Shown: piece after piece, positions 9,516 through 24,650 of the stretch
Position numbering within the stretch: the stretch's first letter is position 1
Layout: each line of letters starts with the position of its first letter
NCBI RefSeq assembly: GCF_000069225.1
Contig: NC_010407.1
Location: 2,728,001 to 2,792,000 of the forward strand
Origin: Clavibacter sepedonicus
Lineage (GTDB): Bacteria; Actinomycetota; Actinomycetes; Actinomycetales; Microbacteriaceae
Length of the DNA: 64,000 bases
Direction: 5' to 3'
Made by a program: the position numbers and the translations under genes
The notes under the pieces: generated by a model
What the model was told of the DNA's origin: nothing
Databases searched by the model: none
Seen by the model: only the letters and a program-made list of their open reading frames with translations

Positions 9516-10877
9516 TCAGCCGATGCGGACCGAGAGGCAGGTGACGCAGCCCTCGAGCTTCTCGAACTCGCTGATGTCGACGGCGACGATCTCGTACCCC
9601 AGGCCGCGGAGCAGGTCCGCCGTCCGCGGCGCAGCGGCCGAGACGAGCAGGGTGTCGTCGTCGAGCGCGACGACGGCCGTGCCCTCGGCCTCGGGCACGG
9701 GGAGGAACGACGGGAACAGCCGCGGCTCGTCGACGAGCGGCTCGTATCCGATGACGGTGCCGTCGGGCAGTGCCGTCACCTGCGACTTGAGGTGCAGGGT
9801 CCGGCTGACCGGCACACCCACGACGGCGTACCCGAGGGGTCGGGCGATCTCGCGCAGACGCTGGATCCCCGCCGCGTTGGTCCGGCTGCTGGCGCCGACG
9901 TAGAGCGTGCGCCCGACCTCTAGCACATCCCCCCCGTCGATGGTCGCCGGCAGGTCGATGGACGTCACCTGGAGGTCCATGTCCTCGAGCGCCCGCTCCA
10001 CGCCGGAGCGCTCGCCACGTCGGGAGTCGGCCCCGGAGGTGAGCAGCACGGCGGTGGTGCCGAGGACCAGCACGGCGTCCTCCACGAAGACGGAATCGGG
10101 GTGGTCGTCGGCCGGCGGGACCTCCCGGGTGGACCACCCGGCCTCCTCGAACGCGAGGACGTAGCGCTCCCACTGCTGGTCGGCGAGCTCGGAGTCCACG
10201 GGTCGGCGGTCCAGATGCGTCAGCTCACCGTCGGCCAGGTGCGACGAGGGGATCCGCACGAGGGCGACGCGCTCGCGCACCACCTCAGCGTCGCCCGCCC
10301 CGACGAGCCGAGCCCACAGCCGTCGGCCCAGCAGGATCGATGCCAGTGCGACGCCGAGAACGAACATGAGGTTCAGGCCGAGGAGCGTCTCCAGGAGGGG
10401 ACCCACGATGTCGCCGGTGACGGTGGCGCCCTGCCCCAGCGCGCCCACGAGGCTGCCGGTCAGCGCGCCGACGACGGCCGCGGCCACCGAGCCGAGGATG
10501 GACGTCCACAGTCGCCGATGCATCCCGACCCCCGCCAGCGCGGCCAGCAGGACGAACGCAACGAGCGTGTGCACGGTCCAGTAGTCGAGGAGCGTCACCA
10601 GCACGGCAGCGCTCGGCTGGTTGGAGCTGAAGAGCGTCAGGACGCTGAAGAGCAAGCCGAGGATCGCCGAAACGCCCGCGGAGACCAGCGCGGCGGACAA
10701 CGCCCTGCCGAGAGGAACGCTCGATGCACCCGCGCGTGAAGGGCGGGCGCCGGACGGACGGACGGACGTGGACGTCGAGGGACTCGTCGGAGATCCCTCA
10801 TCAGCGGGCTCGACAGGCTGGCCGGATGTGCGGGCGTTCTCGGGGGATTCGGTCACGAACGACGACGATAACGGCAC
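9516..10877 (-). CDS. Membrane-anchored dimethylarginine dimethylaminohydrolase-like protein
   Basis: The 453-residue product has two parts. Residues about 1-50 are Ser/Pro-rich, and about 55-195 contain four hydrophobic segments that look like a small membrane domain. Residues about 215-453 form a guanidino-modifying (DDAH/arginine deiminase-like) domain with SVFVEDAVLVLG, TIDGGDVL near 314, the catalytic His in HLKSQVTALPDG near 360, and the terminal nucleophile motif GCVTCLSVRIG. DDAH hydrolyses N-methylated arginines to citrulline and amines. DDAH enzymes are normally soluble and about 250-290 residues long, so the membrane fusion is unusual. The substrate is not certain. Confidence 0.8.
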   Translation of the reverse strand: MPLSSSFVTESPENARTSGQPVEPADEGSPTSPSTSTSVRPSGARPSRAGASSVPLGRALSAALVSAGVSAILGLLFSVLTLFSSNQPSAAVLVTLLDYWTVHTLVAFVLLAALAGVGMHRRLWTSILGSVAAAVVGALTGSLVGALGQGATVTGDIVGPLLETLLGLNLMFVLGVALASILLGRRLWARLVGAGDAEVVRERVALVRIPSSHLADGELTHLDRRPVDSELADQQWERYVLAFEEAGWSTREVPPADDHPDSVFVEDAVLVLGTTAVLLTSGADSRRGERSGVERALEDMDLQVTSIDLPATIDGGDVLEVGRTLYVGASSRTNAAGIQRLREIARPLGYAVVGVPVSRTLHLKSQVTALPDGTVIGYEPLVDEPRLFPSFLPVPEAEGTAVVALDDDTLLVSAAAPRTADLLRGLGYEIVAVDISEFEKLEGCVTCLSVRIG

Positions 10878-11053
10878 GCCTTATGACCGTCATGTGAGGC
10901 GGCTGACAGGGTCTGCCCGAGAGCAACGGAATCCGTCGCCGTGCACGACATGTTCGAGAAGGCGGCCGACGGTCGGTGCCCTCCGCATTCGCACGCCACG
11001 GTTGCGGCCGCCCGCCGTACCGCGCACCATCGGGAGGCCGTGTTAACGCAGAA

Positions 11054-11082
11054 AGGCCCGCCGCACGATGTGCGACGGGCCT
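11054..11082 (-). terminator. Terminator of the rRNA operon
   Basis: A 13-bp stem (AGGCCCGCCGCAC against GTGCGACGGGCCT, one mismatch) and a 3-nt loop lie about 20 bp beyond the 5S 3' end on the minus strand. Confidence 0.7.
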
Positions 11083-11103
11083 CCCCGTTCGTTCTCAAGT
11101 TAA

Positions 11104-11220
11104 GTCCGGCGGTGTCCTACTCTCCCACAGGGTCCCCCCTGCAGTACCATCGGCGCTGAGAGTCTTAGCTTCCGGGTTCGGAATGTGACCGGGCGTTTCC
11201 CTCTCGCTATGGCCGCCGAA
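11104..11220 (-). rRNA. rrf: 5S ribosomal RNA
   Basis: The minus strand reads CGGCGGCCATAGCGAGAGG near the 5' end, then the conserved CCGAACCCGGAAG loop and a 3' end GGACACCGCCGG that pairs with the 5' end. The size of about 117 nt is normal. End positions are estimated to within a few bases. It is the last gene of the rRNA operon. Confidence 0.93.
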
Positions 11221-11290
11221 ACACCTCATACACACCCCACAGGGCATGCAATATGTGATGAATCGACCAGTCAAGCTGGTTGTTCAATTA

Positions 11291-11331
11291 GCACCCGACC
11301 GTATATCGGGAACCACATAGTGGACGCAAGC
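11291..11331 (-). repeat. 3' arm of the pre-23S processing stem
   Basis: On the minus strand this segment lies just after the 23S 3' end. It is largely complementary to 14562-14601 just before the 23S 5' end: the two share the same core (GTATAT, then GAAC, ACA, AGTGGACGC, AGC) on the plus strand. Together they would form the long stalk cut by RNase III. Confidence 0.6.
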
Positions 11332-11339
11332 AAAATGTT

Positions 11340-16405
<5,066 letters not shown>

Positions 16406-16908
16406 TGCTTAAACGCACGACCACCCGAAAGCAGCCGGCACATCTAAAGCCAGACGTGAACGGGAATCGAACACGAACCAGCAAGTTTGAAACCGACAGA
16501 ACAAATCATTACTGACTTGCTTGTTTGTTTAAATGTATTCCAAAGGAATCCGAAACGAGCATCCGAAGGACACCCGCAACGGGTATTTGGCATTTGACAT
16601 TGTGCACGCTGTTGAGTTCTCAAGGAACGGACGCTCCCGACACCGACCATCACAGCCAGCCATCGGAGCTCACACTCCACCGCTCCCCGTGGGAGTGATC
16701 CAGACCACACAGGCCCAGCACTCACGTCGGAAGCAGAATCAGACCCTAGCTCAGTTGATGGTAAACACGCAACCCATAAGCCGCGGCAACTTGTGTTTCA
16801 CCAGGATCCAGAACACCAGAACAGCTCCGGAAGCTTCTCAGCTCCCCGCCCGTTCCGGCGACAAGAGGAGACATTACGCGGACCACCCCACCCCCGCAAA
16901 ACCAACGA
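16406..16908 (-). promoter_or_regulatory. rRNA operon promoter and 16S leader region
   Basis: About 500 bp hold no supported gene. On the minus strand a possible promoter is TTGCGT at 16772-16767 and TAGGGT at 16748-16743 with an 18-bp spacer. Downstream, at 16602-16630, lies a segment (CCTTGAGAACTCAACAGCG type) complementary to 14678-14701 in the spacer, forming the 16S processing stem. The promoter assignment is tentative; the leader stem is better supported. Confidence 0.45.
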
Positions 16909-16933
16909 CATCCCGGGCGTGTCGCCCGGGATG
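16909..16933 (-). terminator. Terminator after purH
   Basis: A perfect 10-bp stem (CATCCCGGGC and its complement) with a 5-nt loop lies 25 bp past the purH stop, between purH and the rRNA promoter region. Confidence 0.65.
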
Positions 16934-16957
16934 CCGTGGTGGTGCGCGCAGAGGCGC

Positions 16958-18583
16958 TCAGTGGAAGAAGTGGCGCTCGCCCGTGAAGTACATGGCGACG
17001 CCGGCGGCACGGGCCGCGGCGACGACCTCCTCGTCGCGCACCGATCCCCCTGGCTGGACCACGGCACGGACCCCGGCGTCGAGCAGCACCTGCAGTCCGT
17101 CGGCGAACGGGAAGAACGCGTCGGACGCCGCCACGGATCCGGATGCCCGGTCGCCCGCGCGCTGCACGGCCAGCTGGCAGGAGTCGACCCGGTTGACCTG
17201 GCCCATGCCGACGCCCACGGACGCCCCGTGGTGGGCGAGCAGAATCGCATTCGACTTCACGGCCCGGCAGGCCTTCCACGCGAACTCGAGGTCCGCGAGC
17301 GTCTGCTCGTCCACGGGATCGCCGGTGGCCAGGGTCCAGGACACCGAGATCCGGGTGCCGTCCGTGGGGAACGCGTCCCCGGACTGCACGAGGTAGCCCC
17401 CCGATATCTGCCGCGCCTCGAGCCCCTCGCGGTGGTAGCCCTCCGGGAGAGTGAGCAAGCGGAGGTTCTTCTTCGTCTTCAGCAGCGTGAGCGCGTCGTC
17501 GTCGAACCCGGGTGCGACGAGGACCTCGGTGAAGATCTCCTTCACCGTCTCCGCCATCCCGAGCGTGACCGTGCGGTTCGCCGCGATCACCCCGCCGAAG
17601 GCCGACACGGGATCGCAGTCGTGCGCGCTGCGATGCGCCGCGGCGATCGCGTCCACCGCACGAGGTGCCGCGACCGCGATGCCGCAGGGGTTCGCGTGCT
17701 TGATGATGGCGACGGCCGGCTCGGCGAAGTCGTAGGCGGCGCGGACGGCCGCGTCCGCGTCGACGAAGTTGTTGTAGGACATCTCCTTGCCGTGCAGCTG
17801 CACCGCCTGTGCGATGCCGGTGCCGTCCGGCCGGCGGTAGAGCGCCGCGTCCTGGTGGGAGTTCTCTCCGTACCTGAGCACCTGGGCGAGCTCGCCCGCG
17901 ACGTGCCAGCTGGCGGGCCAGGCGGGGTCGGCCGGCTCGGAGGACCCTGCACCGACGACCGTCGACCGGAAGTAGTCCGCGACCGCGCGGTCGTAGTCGG
18001 CCGTGTGCGCGAAGGCCGCAGCCGCGAGCCGGCGCCGCTGCTCGAGGGTGGTGCCCCCGGAGCCCACGGCCTGGATCACCTCGTCGTAGCTCGACGGCGA
18101 CACGACGATCGCGACGTTCGCGTGGTTCTTGGCGGATGCGCGCACCATCGCGGGACCACCGATGTCGATCTGCTCGATCACGTCCGAGGCCGGGGCGCCC
18201 GACGCGACCGTCTCGACGAACGGGTACAGGTTCACCACCACGAGCTGGAAGGGCGAGATGCCGAGCTCCGCCAGCTGGACCTCGTGGGACTCGAGCCGCA
18301 GGTCGGCGAGGAGGCCGGCGTGCACGGCCGGATGCAGCGTCTTGACGCGTCCGTCGAGCGACTCCGGGAACCCGGTCACGTCCTGCACCTGCGTGACGGG
18401 ATAGCCCGCCTCCGCGATCGTGCTCGCCGTGGATCCGGTGGAGACGATCTCGACCCCCGCCCCCGCGAGCGCTGCGGCCAGCTCGAGGAGCCCCGTCTTG
18501 TCGCTGACGGAGACGAGGGCGCGAGCCACCTCGATGTCGTCTCGATCACGGAACAGGGACGGGTCGTGACGGGGTCCGCTCAT
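16958..18583 (-). CDS. purH: Bifunctional AICAR transformylase / IMP cyclohydrolase PurH
   Basis: The 541-residue protein has an N-terminal IMP cyclohydrolase (MGS-like) domain with [28 protein letters not shown] and [17 protein letters not shown]-terminal AICAR transformylase domain follows, with [25 protein letters not shown] and the final GERHFFH. It catalyses the last two steps of IMP synthesis. The ATG at 18583 overlaps the purN stop by 4 nt, giving a coupled purN-purH unit. Open frame upstream of this ATG is only the shadow of purN and the membrane gene. Confidence 0.97.
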   Translation of the reverse strand: MSGPRHDPSLFRDRDDIEVARALVSVSDKTGLLELAAALAGAGVEIVSTGSTASTIAEAGYPVTQVQDVTGFPESLDGRVKTLHPAVHAGLLADLRLESHEVQLAELGISPFQLVVVNLYPFVETVASGAPASDVIEQIDIGGPAMVRASAKNHANVAIVVSPSSYDEVIQAVGSGGTTLEQRRRLAAAAFAHTADYDRAVADYFRSTVVGAGSSEPADPAWPASWHVAGELAQVLRYGENSHQDAALYRRPDGTGIAQAVQLHGKEMSYNNFVDADAAVRAAYDFAEPAVAIIKHANPCGIAVAAPRAVDAIAAAHRSAHDCDPVSAFGGVIAANRTVTLGMAETVKEIFTEVLVAPGFDDDALTLLKTKKNLRLLTLPEGYHREGLEARQISGGYLVQSGDAFPTDGTRISVSWTLATGDPVDEQTLADLEFAWKACRAVKSNAILLAHHGASVGVGMGQVNRVDSCQLAVQRAGDRASGSVAASDAFFPFADGLQVLLDAGVRAVVQPGGSVRDEEVVAAARAAGVAMYFTGERHFFH

Positions 18584-19173
18584 GCCGGGGACAGCTCCTT
18601 GAGGTCGATGGTGCCGAGGGAGATCGCGCGCACCGTGTCGACGAGGAGCCTGCGCTCCACGACCTTGATGCGCTCGTGCAGGCTGTGCTCGGTGTCGCCG
18701 GGCTCGACGGGCACGCGCTCCTGCGCGAGCACCGGCCCGGTGTCGACCCCGGTGTCGACGACGATGATGGACGCCCCGGAGCTCGTGGCCCCGGCGGCGA
18801 TGGCGTCCCGGACGGCGTGGGCCCCGGGGAACTCCGGCAGGTACGCCGGGTGCGTGTTGACGATGCGGGGCGCGAACGCCTGCACGGCACGCGGGGGGAG
18901 GAGGCGCATGAAGCCGCTCAGCACCACCAGGTCCGGATCCCACCCGGCGATGGCCGCGGAGAGCTCGTCCCCCCACGCCGCGCGGTCGGGGAAGCTCGCG
19001 AACGGGACCGTGAACGTGGGGATGCCGCGCTCCTCGGCGAAGACGAGCCCGTCGGCGTCGCGATCGGCTCCGACCGCGACGACCCGGGCGGGGTAGTCCG
19101 CGTGGTCGGCAGCCTCGAGGAGAGCGTGGAGGTTGGTCCCGCTGCCGGAAATGAGGACGACCACGTTGAGCAC
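18580..19173 (-). CDS. purN: Phosphoribosylglycinamide formyltransferase PurN
   Basis: The 197-residue formyltransferase has [15 protein letters not shown] at its start, the catalytic block [18 protein letters not shown] with Asn and His, and [12 protein letters not shown] with the catalytic Asp. It transfers formyl from 10-formyl-THF to GAR. Two GTG codons at 19179 and 19173 are possible starts. I prefer 19173, because a TAGGCT box (19185-19180) lies exactly 6 nt upstream of it, matching the leaderless pattern seen elsewhere here. It overlaps purH by 4 nt. Confidence 0.94.
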   Translation of the reverse strand: MLNVVVLISGSGTNLHALLEAADHADYPARVVAVGADRDADGLVFAEERGIPTFTVPFASFPDRAAWGDELSAAIAGWDPDLVVLSGFMRLLPPRAVQAFAPRIVNTHPAYLPEFPGAHAVRDAIAAGATSSGASIIVVDTGVDTGPVLAQERVPVEPGDTEHSLHERIKVVERRLLVDTVRAISLGTIDLKELSPA

Positions 19174-19182
19174 GCGCACAGC

Positions 19183-20463
19183 CTATCCGCGTCCCTCGGG
19201 GCTGCGCCGGACGAGGGGCGCCATCAGGCCCGAGACGAACATGCCCGCCACGGACGCGACGCCGATCTCGAGGAACGCGACGAGGAGGATCCAGCCGGCC
19301 GCCGGACCCACGTCGGCCAGGCGCCCCGGGCCGGCGGCGCCTCCGGAGAGGACCGCGAGCAGGGCGAGCACCACCGCGCCGACGACGCCCATGCCGAGAC
19401 CCGCGACCAGGAACCACGGCCAACGGCGCGCCTCGGGCTCCGGGATCCGAGCGACCCGCGGGGACAGCGCGACCGCCGCGACGAACGACACGACGACCGG
19501 GACGAGGATGCCCAGGTACCCGAGGTCGAACGCACCCTGCGGCAGGATGCCCAGGACCGGGACGGACGGGATCGGGCCGACGGTCGTGCCGAGCGGCGAG
19601 ATGGACGATCCGGTGCCGAGGGCGAAGCCGGGTCCGATGAGCCACGACGCCGCCCACATCACGAGGTTCGGCAGGAGCGCGATCTGCGCCAGCGTGAGGG
19701 CGACGCCGCCCACGATCCCGGTCTGCAGCGTCTCGTAGAGGGTGATCACGGTCGCGTACTGGAGGCCGAGCAGCACCGCGACGACCACGGCGGAGACCGC
19801 GACGACCGCGAAGGCCGTCGCCGCTCCCCCGCGGACGGCCGTGGCCACGACGGACGCCGCGCCGTCCGGGAGGCGGTCGAACGCATCCCGCGCGCCCCGG
19901 ATGGCGCCGGCCGCCCGCCCGGACGACAAGGACCCCCACCATCGACGGGCCCGCGCTCGATCGGCGCGTGCGATCCCGCCGACGAGGAGGCCGAGCGCGA
20001 GGACGAGCGTCGGCAGGATCGCTCCGCGCACGAGCGCCGGGGAGACGCCGTCGTGCTGCGCCGCGAGCGCCAGCCCGAGGGACAGCACGGCCGTCGTGGC
20101 CACGGCGGAGCCCGCGCCGATGCCGGGGTGGTCGGTCTCGACGATGCGGCGGCCGGCGCGGATCCCGAGGAGGAGCGTGAGGAGCGCGAAGCCCAGGGGC
20201 GCGAGCGTGAGCGCGAACGGCGCATCGACGCCCGGGAGGCCGAGGGAGGAGGCGAGCGAGGGATCCAGCGACGCCGTGAGCGGCACGCCGTGCCCGAGGA
20301 GCCACAGGTCGACCGCGGTGCGCGCGAAGACGCCCCAGTCGATCTGCAGGTCGTACTGCCCGGCCCAGAGGACGGTGAGCGGCACGAGGGGCAGGGCGAC
20401 GCCGACCCCCACCACCAGGAGCGCCTCGAGTGCCGCGAACAGGGCGGTTGCGTGTCGGTTCAT
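19183..20463 (-). CDS. Polytopic membrane protein, DUF6350 type
   Basis: The 426-residue protein has around eight to ten hydrophobic segments rich in Ala, Leu and Val, separated by short Gly/Pro loops including a [21 protein letters not shown] loop near residue 290. Its position between sucCD and purNH is typical of the actinobacterial DUF6350 family, which has no known function. Only 3 bp or so separate it from the longest purN frame, so co-transcription is likely. The start is ATG at 20463, with TAGGGT 9 nt upstream. Confidence 0.72.
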   Translation of the reverse strand: MNRHATALFAALEALLVVGVGVALPLVPLTVLWAGQYDLQIDWGVFARTAVDLWLLGHGVPLTASLDPSLASSLGLPGVDAPFALTLAPLGFALLTLLLGIRAGRRIVETDHPGIGAGSAVATTAVLSLGLALAAQHDGVSPALVRGAILPTLVLALGLLVGGIARADRARARRWWGSLSSGRAAGAIRGARDAFDRLPDGAASVVATAVRGGAATAFAVVAVSAVVVAVLLGLQYATVITLYETLQTGIVGGVALTLAQIALLPNLVMWAASWLIGPGFALGTGSSISPLGTTVGPIPSVPVLGILPQGAFDLGYLGILVPVVVSFVAAVALSPRVARIPEPEARRWPWFLVAGLGMGVVGAVVLALLAVLSGGAAGPGRLADVGPAAGWILLVAFLEIGVASVAGMFVSGLMAPLVRRSPEGRG

Positions 20464-20566
20464 GCCTCGACGACCCTACCGGCCGGGCCCTGCGCGACCC
20501 GTCCGGCGACGGGCGCGGCGGGGCATCCGCCGGCCGATCGGCATGGGGAGGGACCGCGGGCATGGC

Positions 20567-20598
20567 GACGGCCCGCATCCACCGGGATGCGGGCCGTC
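20567..20598 (-). terminator. Terminator after sucD
   Basis: A perfect 14-bp stem (GACGGCCCGCATCC with its complement) and a 4-nt loop lie 26 bp beyond the sucD stop. Confidence 0.7.
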
Positions 20599-20624
20599 GA
20601 CATGCCCTGTCGAGCGCCTGGTCG

Positions 20625-21512
20625 CTAGAGGGCGGCGAAGACCTCGCGGAGGAGGTTGGCCGTCTCGGTCGGCGTCTTGCCGACCTTGACGCCCGAGGCC
20701 TCGAGGGCCTCCTTCTTGCCCTGCGCCGTGCCGCTCCCCCCGGAGACGATCGCGCCGGCGTGGCCCATCGTCTTGCCCTCGGGAGCGGTGAAGCCCGCGA
20801 CGTACGCGACGACCGGCTTGGTGACGTGCGCCTTGATGTACTCGGCCGCGCGCTCCTCGGCGTCGCCGCCGATCTCGCCGATCATCACGATGGCGCGCGT
20901 CTCCGGGTCGGCCTCGAACGCCTCGAGGGCGTCGATGTGCGTGGTGCCGATGATCGGGTCGCCGCCGATGCCGATGGCGGTCGAGATGCCGAGGTCGCGC
21001 AGCTCGAACATCATCTGGTACGTGAGCGTGCCCGACTTCGACACGAGGCCGATGGGGCCGGCCTCGGTGATGGTGGCGGGGATGATGCCGGCGTTCGACT
21101 TGCCGGGGCTGATGATGCCGGGGCAGTTCGGGCCGACGATGCGGGTCTTCCCGCCCGTGCTCTTGGCGTGCGACCAGAACTCGGCCGAGTCCTTGACGGG
21201 GATGCCCTCGGTGATGACGACCGCGAGCGGGATGGCGGCGTCGATCGCCTCCACCACGGCGCTCTTGGCGAAGGCCGGCGGGACGAAGATGACCGACACG
21301 TCGGCGCCCGTCTCCGTCATCGCCTCGGCGACGGAGCCGAAGATCGGGAGCTCGACGCCCTCGATCGTGACCGTGCTGCCGGCCTTGCGCGGGTTGACGC
21401 CGCCGACGACCTTGCTGCCGGACGCGAGCATGCGGCCCGCGTGCTTGGTGCCCTCGGACCCCGTGAGGCCCTGGACGATGATCTTGCTATTCTCGTCGAG
21501 AAGAATCGACAT
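20625..21512 (-). CDS. sucD: Succinyl-CoA ligase (ADP/GDP-forming) alpha subunit
   Basis: The 295-residue alpha subunit has the CoA-binding [19 protein letters not shown] start, [12 protein letters not shown], the [10 protein letters not shown] motif, [17 protein letters not shown], and the phosphohistidine segment [15 protein letters not shown]. With SucC it converts succinyl-CoA to succinate in the TCA cycle with ATP or GTP formation. The ATG at 21512 follows AGGAACAGCAC. It lies 26 bp downstream of sucC, forming a sucC-sucD operon that ends in a hairpin. Confidence 0.97.
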   Translation of the reverse strand: MSILLDENSKIIVQGLTGSEGTKHAGRMLASGSKVVGGVNPRKAGSTVTIEGVELPIFGSVAEAMTETGADVSVIFVPPAFAKSAVVEAIDAAIPLAVVITEGIPVKDSAEFWSHAKSTGGKTRIVGPNCPGIISPGKSNAGIIPATITEAGPIGLVSKSGTLTYQMMFELRDLGISTAIGIGGDPIIGTTHIDALEAFEADPETRAIVMIGEIGGDAEERAAEYIKAHVTKPVVAYVAGFTAPEGKTMGHAGAIVSGGSGTAQGKKEALEASGVKVGKTPTETANLLREVFAAL

Positions 21513-21538
21513 GTGCTGTTCCTGTTCTCTCTCGGGAG

Positions 21539-22711
21539 TTAAGCGGCGGCCAGCTCGGCGGCCTTGTCGGCCGCCTCGTCCATGGTGCCGACGACGGTGA
21601 CGAGGGGGTGCGCGCGCTCCTCGAGGATGCGGCGGCCCTCCTCGACGTTGTTGCCGTCGAGGCGGACGACGAGCGGCTTGGTGGCGGCGTCGCCCAGCTT
21701 GTCGAGCGCGCCGACAATGCCGTTCGCGACCGCGTCGCACGACGTGATGCCGCCGAAGACGTTGACGAAGACGCTCGTGACCTGCTCGTCGCCGAGGATG
21801 ACGTCGAGGCCCGCGGCCATGACCTCGGCCGACGCTCCGCCGCCGATGTCGAGGAAGTTCGCCGGGCGCACGCCGCCGTGCTGCTCGCCGGCGTAGCTGA
21901 CGACGTCGAGCGTCGACATGACGAGGCCCGCGCCGTTGCCGATGATGCCGACCTGGCCGTCGAGCTTCACGTAGTTAAGGTCGGACTCCTTGGCCTTGGC
22001 CTCGAGGGGATCCGCCGCAGCCGCGTCCTCGAGGGCCGCGTGGCCCTCGTGGCGGAAGCCGGCGTTCTCGTCGAGCGTGACCTTGCCGTCGAGGGCGATG
22101 CTGTCGCCCGACTCCGTGAGGACGAGCGGGTTGACCTCGACGAGCGTCGCGTCCTCGTCCCGGTACACCCACCAGAGGCGCTCGAAGACCGGCGCGACCT
22201 TGGCGATGAGCTCCTCGGGGAACGAGGCGGCGCGGGCGATCTCCTCGGCCTTCGCGGCGTCGATGCCGGCGACCGGGTCGATCTCGATGCGGGCGAGCGC
22301 CTCGGGCCGGGTGACCGCGAGCTCCTCGATCTCCATGCCGCCCTCGTAGCTGGCGAGGCACAGGTAGGAGCGCTCGGCGCGGTCGAGGAGGATCGAGAAG
22401 TAGAACTCCTGCGCGATGCGGGCACCGGCCGCCACCATCACGCGGTGCACGGTGTGCCCCTTGATGTCGAGGCCGAGGATGCCCTCGGCCGCCTCGTACG
22501 CCGCGGCGGCGCTCTGGGCGACCTTGACGCCGCCGGCCTTGCCGCGGCCGCCGGTCTTCACCTGCGCCTTCACGACGACGGTGCCGCCCAGCTTCTCGGC
22601 CGCGGCGCGCACCTCCTCGGCGGTGTCGGCGACGATCCCCGGGAGGACCGGGACGCCGTAGGACTCGAAGAGGTCCCTGGCCTGGTATTCGAAAAGATCC
22701 ACGCGTGTCAT
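21539..22711 (-). CDS. sucC: Succinyl-CoA ligase beta subunit
   Basis: The 390-residue ATP-grasp subunit begins [20 protein letters not shown]. It carries the nucleotide-binding [19 protein letters not shown], the [11 protein letters not shown] metal site, and the C-terminal [14 protein letters not shown] and [15 protein letters not shown] motifs of SucC. It forms the nucleotide and metal half of succinyl-CoA synthetase with SucD. Length and motif order are normal. Confidence 0.97.
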   Translation of the reverse strand: MTRVDLFEYQARDLFESYGVPVLPGIVADTAEEVRAAAEKLGGTVVVKAQVKTGGRGKAGGVKVAQSAAAAYEAAEGILGLDIKGHTVHRVMVAAGARIAQEFYFSILLDRAERSYLCLASYEGGMEIEELAVTRPEALARIEIDPVAGIDAAKAEEIARAASFPEELIAKVAPVFERLWWVYRDEDATLVEVNPLVLTESGDSIALDGKVTLDENAGFRHEGHAALEDAAAADPLEAKAKESDLNYVKLDGQVGIIGNGAGLVMSTLDVVSYAGEQHGGVRPANFLDIGGGASAEVMAAGLDVILGDEQVTSVFVNVFGGITSCDAVANGIVGALDKLGDAATKPLVVRLDGNNVEEGRRILEERAHPLVTVVGTMDEAADKAAELAAA

Positions 22712-22949
22712 CCCATCCGCACCCGCGCTCGGCGGTCATGTGCGTCGTTCGAGGCTGCGGTGCCACGACCGTCTGGTGGCGGCACCCGGTGTGTTGCGGC
22801 TGGCCGACGCGCCAGCCGCCCACCTGCGTGGGCCGGCCCGCCGCGTCGACGACCGTGGAGAGCCTATCGGGTCACGGGTGCGCCGGCCCGGGTGCGCGCG
22901 GGCCGTGCGCCGACGCGCGATCCGGGGCCTGGGGAGGGAGACTGGGCGG

Positions 22950-23771
22950 ATGAGGTCGAGGACGCATCCCGCACGTCGGCCGGGCGGTTCCATCCGCGAT
23001 CTCGCGGGCGAGGGGATCCTGCTCGCCGCGGGGGGACGGGCGATCCTGCTGCAGATCGCCGACCCGTCCGTCGCGCGCGGGGTGGCCGAGCACAGCGACT
23101 TCGCGTCGCGACCGCTCGACCGGCTCGAGGGGACGCTCGGCTACGTCTACGCCGTCGTGTTCGGCTCGTCGGACGAGATCGCACGCGCCCGGCGCATCGT
23201 CGGCCGCGCCCACGCACCGGTCCGCGCAGCGTCTGCCGCGGCCGACGGATCCGCGCCGGCGTACTCCGCATACGACCCCGACCTGCAGCTCTGGGTGGCC
23301 GCGACGCTGTACGACTCGGCCGTCACGATGTTCGAGCTGTGCTTCGGCCGGCTTCCCGACGAGGCCGCCGACCGCGTCTACCGGGAGTACGCCGTCCTGG
23401 GCACAGCGCTGCAGGTGCCCGAGGGGCGGTGGCCCGCGGACCGGGCGGCGTTCCGCGAGTACTGGGAGGACCGCGTCGCGACCCTCGAGCCGACGGAGGA
23501 CGCGCGGCGGGTCGCGCGGACGCTGCTGGGCGGACGGGTCGGGTCCCCGGCGCTCCGAGCGGTCATGCCCGTCGTCGCGCTCGTGACGGCGGGGCTGTTG
23601 CCGCCTCGGATGCGGTCGGGCTTCGGGATGCGGTGGGACGCCCGGCTCGAACGGCGCCACGCGCGCCTCCTCGCGCTCATCCTCGCCGTGTACCGGGTGC
23701 TGCCGCGCGTCGTCCGCGAAGCGCCCCGATCGGTGATCACCCGCAGGTACCGCCGACGCGACGCCGGGTAG
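22950..23771 (+). CDS. MpaB-type oxygenase (DUF2236)
   Basis: The 273-residue protein has the pattern of the actinobacterial MpaB/latex-clearing-like family: GILLAAGGRAILLQIADPSVARGV near the N terminus, the RIVGRAHAPV segment with its conserved His, and YDPDLQLWVAATLYDS, followed by helical C-terminal sequence. Members bind a b-type haem through histidines, and most have unknown substrates. The ATG at 22950 follows GGGAGGGAGA. It is a single gene divergent from sucC. Confidence 0.8.
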   Translation: MRSRTHPARRPGGSIRDLAGEGILLAAGGRAILLQIADPSVARGVAEHSDFASRPLDRLEGTLGYVYAVVFGSSDEIARARRIVGRAHAPVRAASAAADGSAPAYSAYDPDLQLWVAATLYDSAVTMFELCFGRLPDEAADRVYREYAVLGTALQVPEGRWPADRAAFREYWEDRVATLEPTEDARRVARTLLGGRVGSPALRAVMPVVALVTAGLLPPRMRSGFGMRWDARLERRHARLLALILAVYRVLPRVVREAPRSVITRRYRRRDAG

Positions 23772-23874
23772 CCGGGGTCCGGGCCGCTCCTGCACAGGTG
23801 CGCCGACGCGGATCCCGTCCCCGGCTCGTCGCGCCGCGCGCTTGGCCGGCGCCCTCGAGCCGCACTGTGCGGCC

Positions 23875-24650
23875 ATGACATGGAACCCCTCTGCCCCCTG
23901 CTCCCCATCCCCTCGGCGGCGGCACGACCGCCCACCCCGGCGCCCCCGCAGCGCCCGGCTCGTGTCGGCGCTCGTGGGAGTCGGCCTCGCGCTCGGCCTC
24001 GCGGCGAGCGCCGTGCCTCCCGCGCAGGCCCTGAGCGCGGTAGCCCACGGCGTCGGCTACTCGTCCGGATCGGACGGCCGCTGGCTGGGCTCGTACCGCA
24101 TGGACGACGGACGGCTCGGCTTCTGCATCGACGTCGGCCTCGCCGCGCCGCCCGGCCACGAGTACGCCCCGGTGGCCGATGCGGGCGCGTCGCCCGATGA
24201 CCGGGCACGGCTCGCCGGTGGGCGTCCCCGAGGACGGCGGATCGGGTGGGCTCGTGTCCGACGTCGCCCTCGCCGATGACGGCGACGCGACCACGCCGTG
24301 CATGCGCGTCCTCTCACCCGGGTGGTACGTCGCCGTCCTCGACAGCCCCGGGCGCCCCGCCGGAGACGCGGACGGGGCTGCCATCGCGCCGTTCGCCGAT
24401 CACACGGCGCACGCGAGCGAGACCTTCCACGCGAGCCCGCCGCCCGCCGTCGACGTGCCCGCGTCGCACGGGCACGCGCAGTTGGCGATGACGGGTGGCG
24501 CACCCGGCATCGAGGTACCGGGCTCGGGCGGGACGCAGCGGGTGGGCGCACAGCCGCTCGCGTGCGCCGCGACGGCCATCGGCGCGCTGGGCGCCGCCGG
24601 CATCGGCGCGCGTCGCGCCGGCCGCCGACGCCGGGTCCCGGCTAGAGCTT
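23875..24650 (+). pseudogene. Broken cell-wall-anchored secreted protein
   Basis: The N-terminal frame, from ATG 23875, has an Arg-rich start, a signal peptide around residues 27-52 ending AQALS, and then GYSSGSDGRWLGSYRMDD and FCIDVGLAAPPGHEYA, typical of actinobacterial surface proteins. After DDRARLAG the frame is lost and ends at 24279. A second frame, visible from 24179, continues with an acidic, Pro/Ala-rich region and a sorting-like end: LAMTGG, a hydrophobic stretch and a run of arginines. The two halves lie in different frames and are far shorter together than this kind of protein, suggesting an internal deletion with frameshift. The end is approximate. Confidence 0.65.

Noticed and set aside
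16958..20578. An apparent 1206-codon frame spanning purH and the region upstream
   Set aside because: Only the purH part has real protein motifs. The upstream part is antisense or out-of-frame shadow of purN and the membrane gene, with Arg/Pro-rich low-complexity translation.
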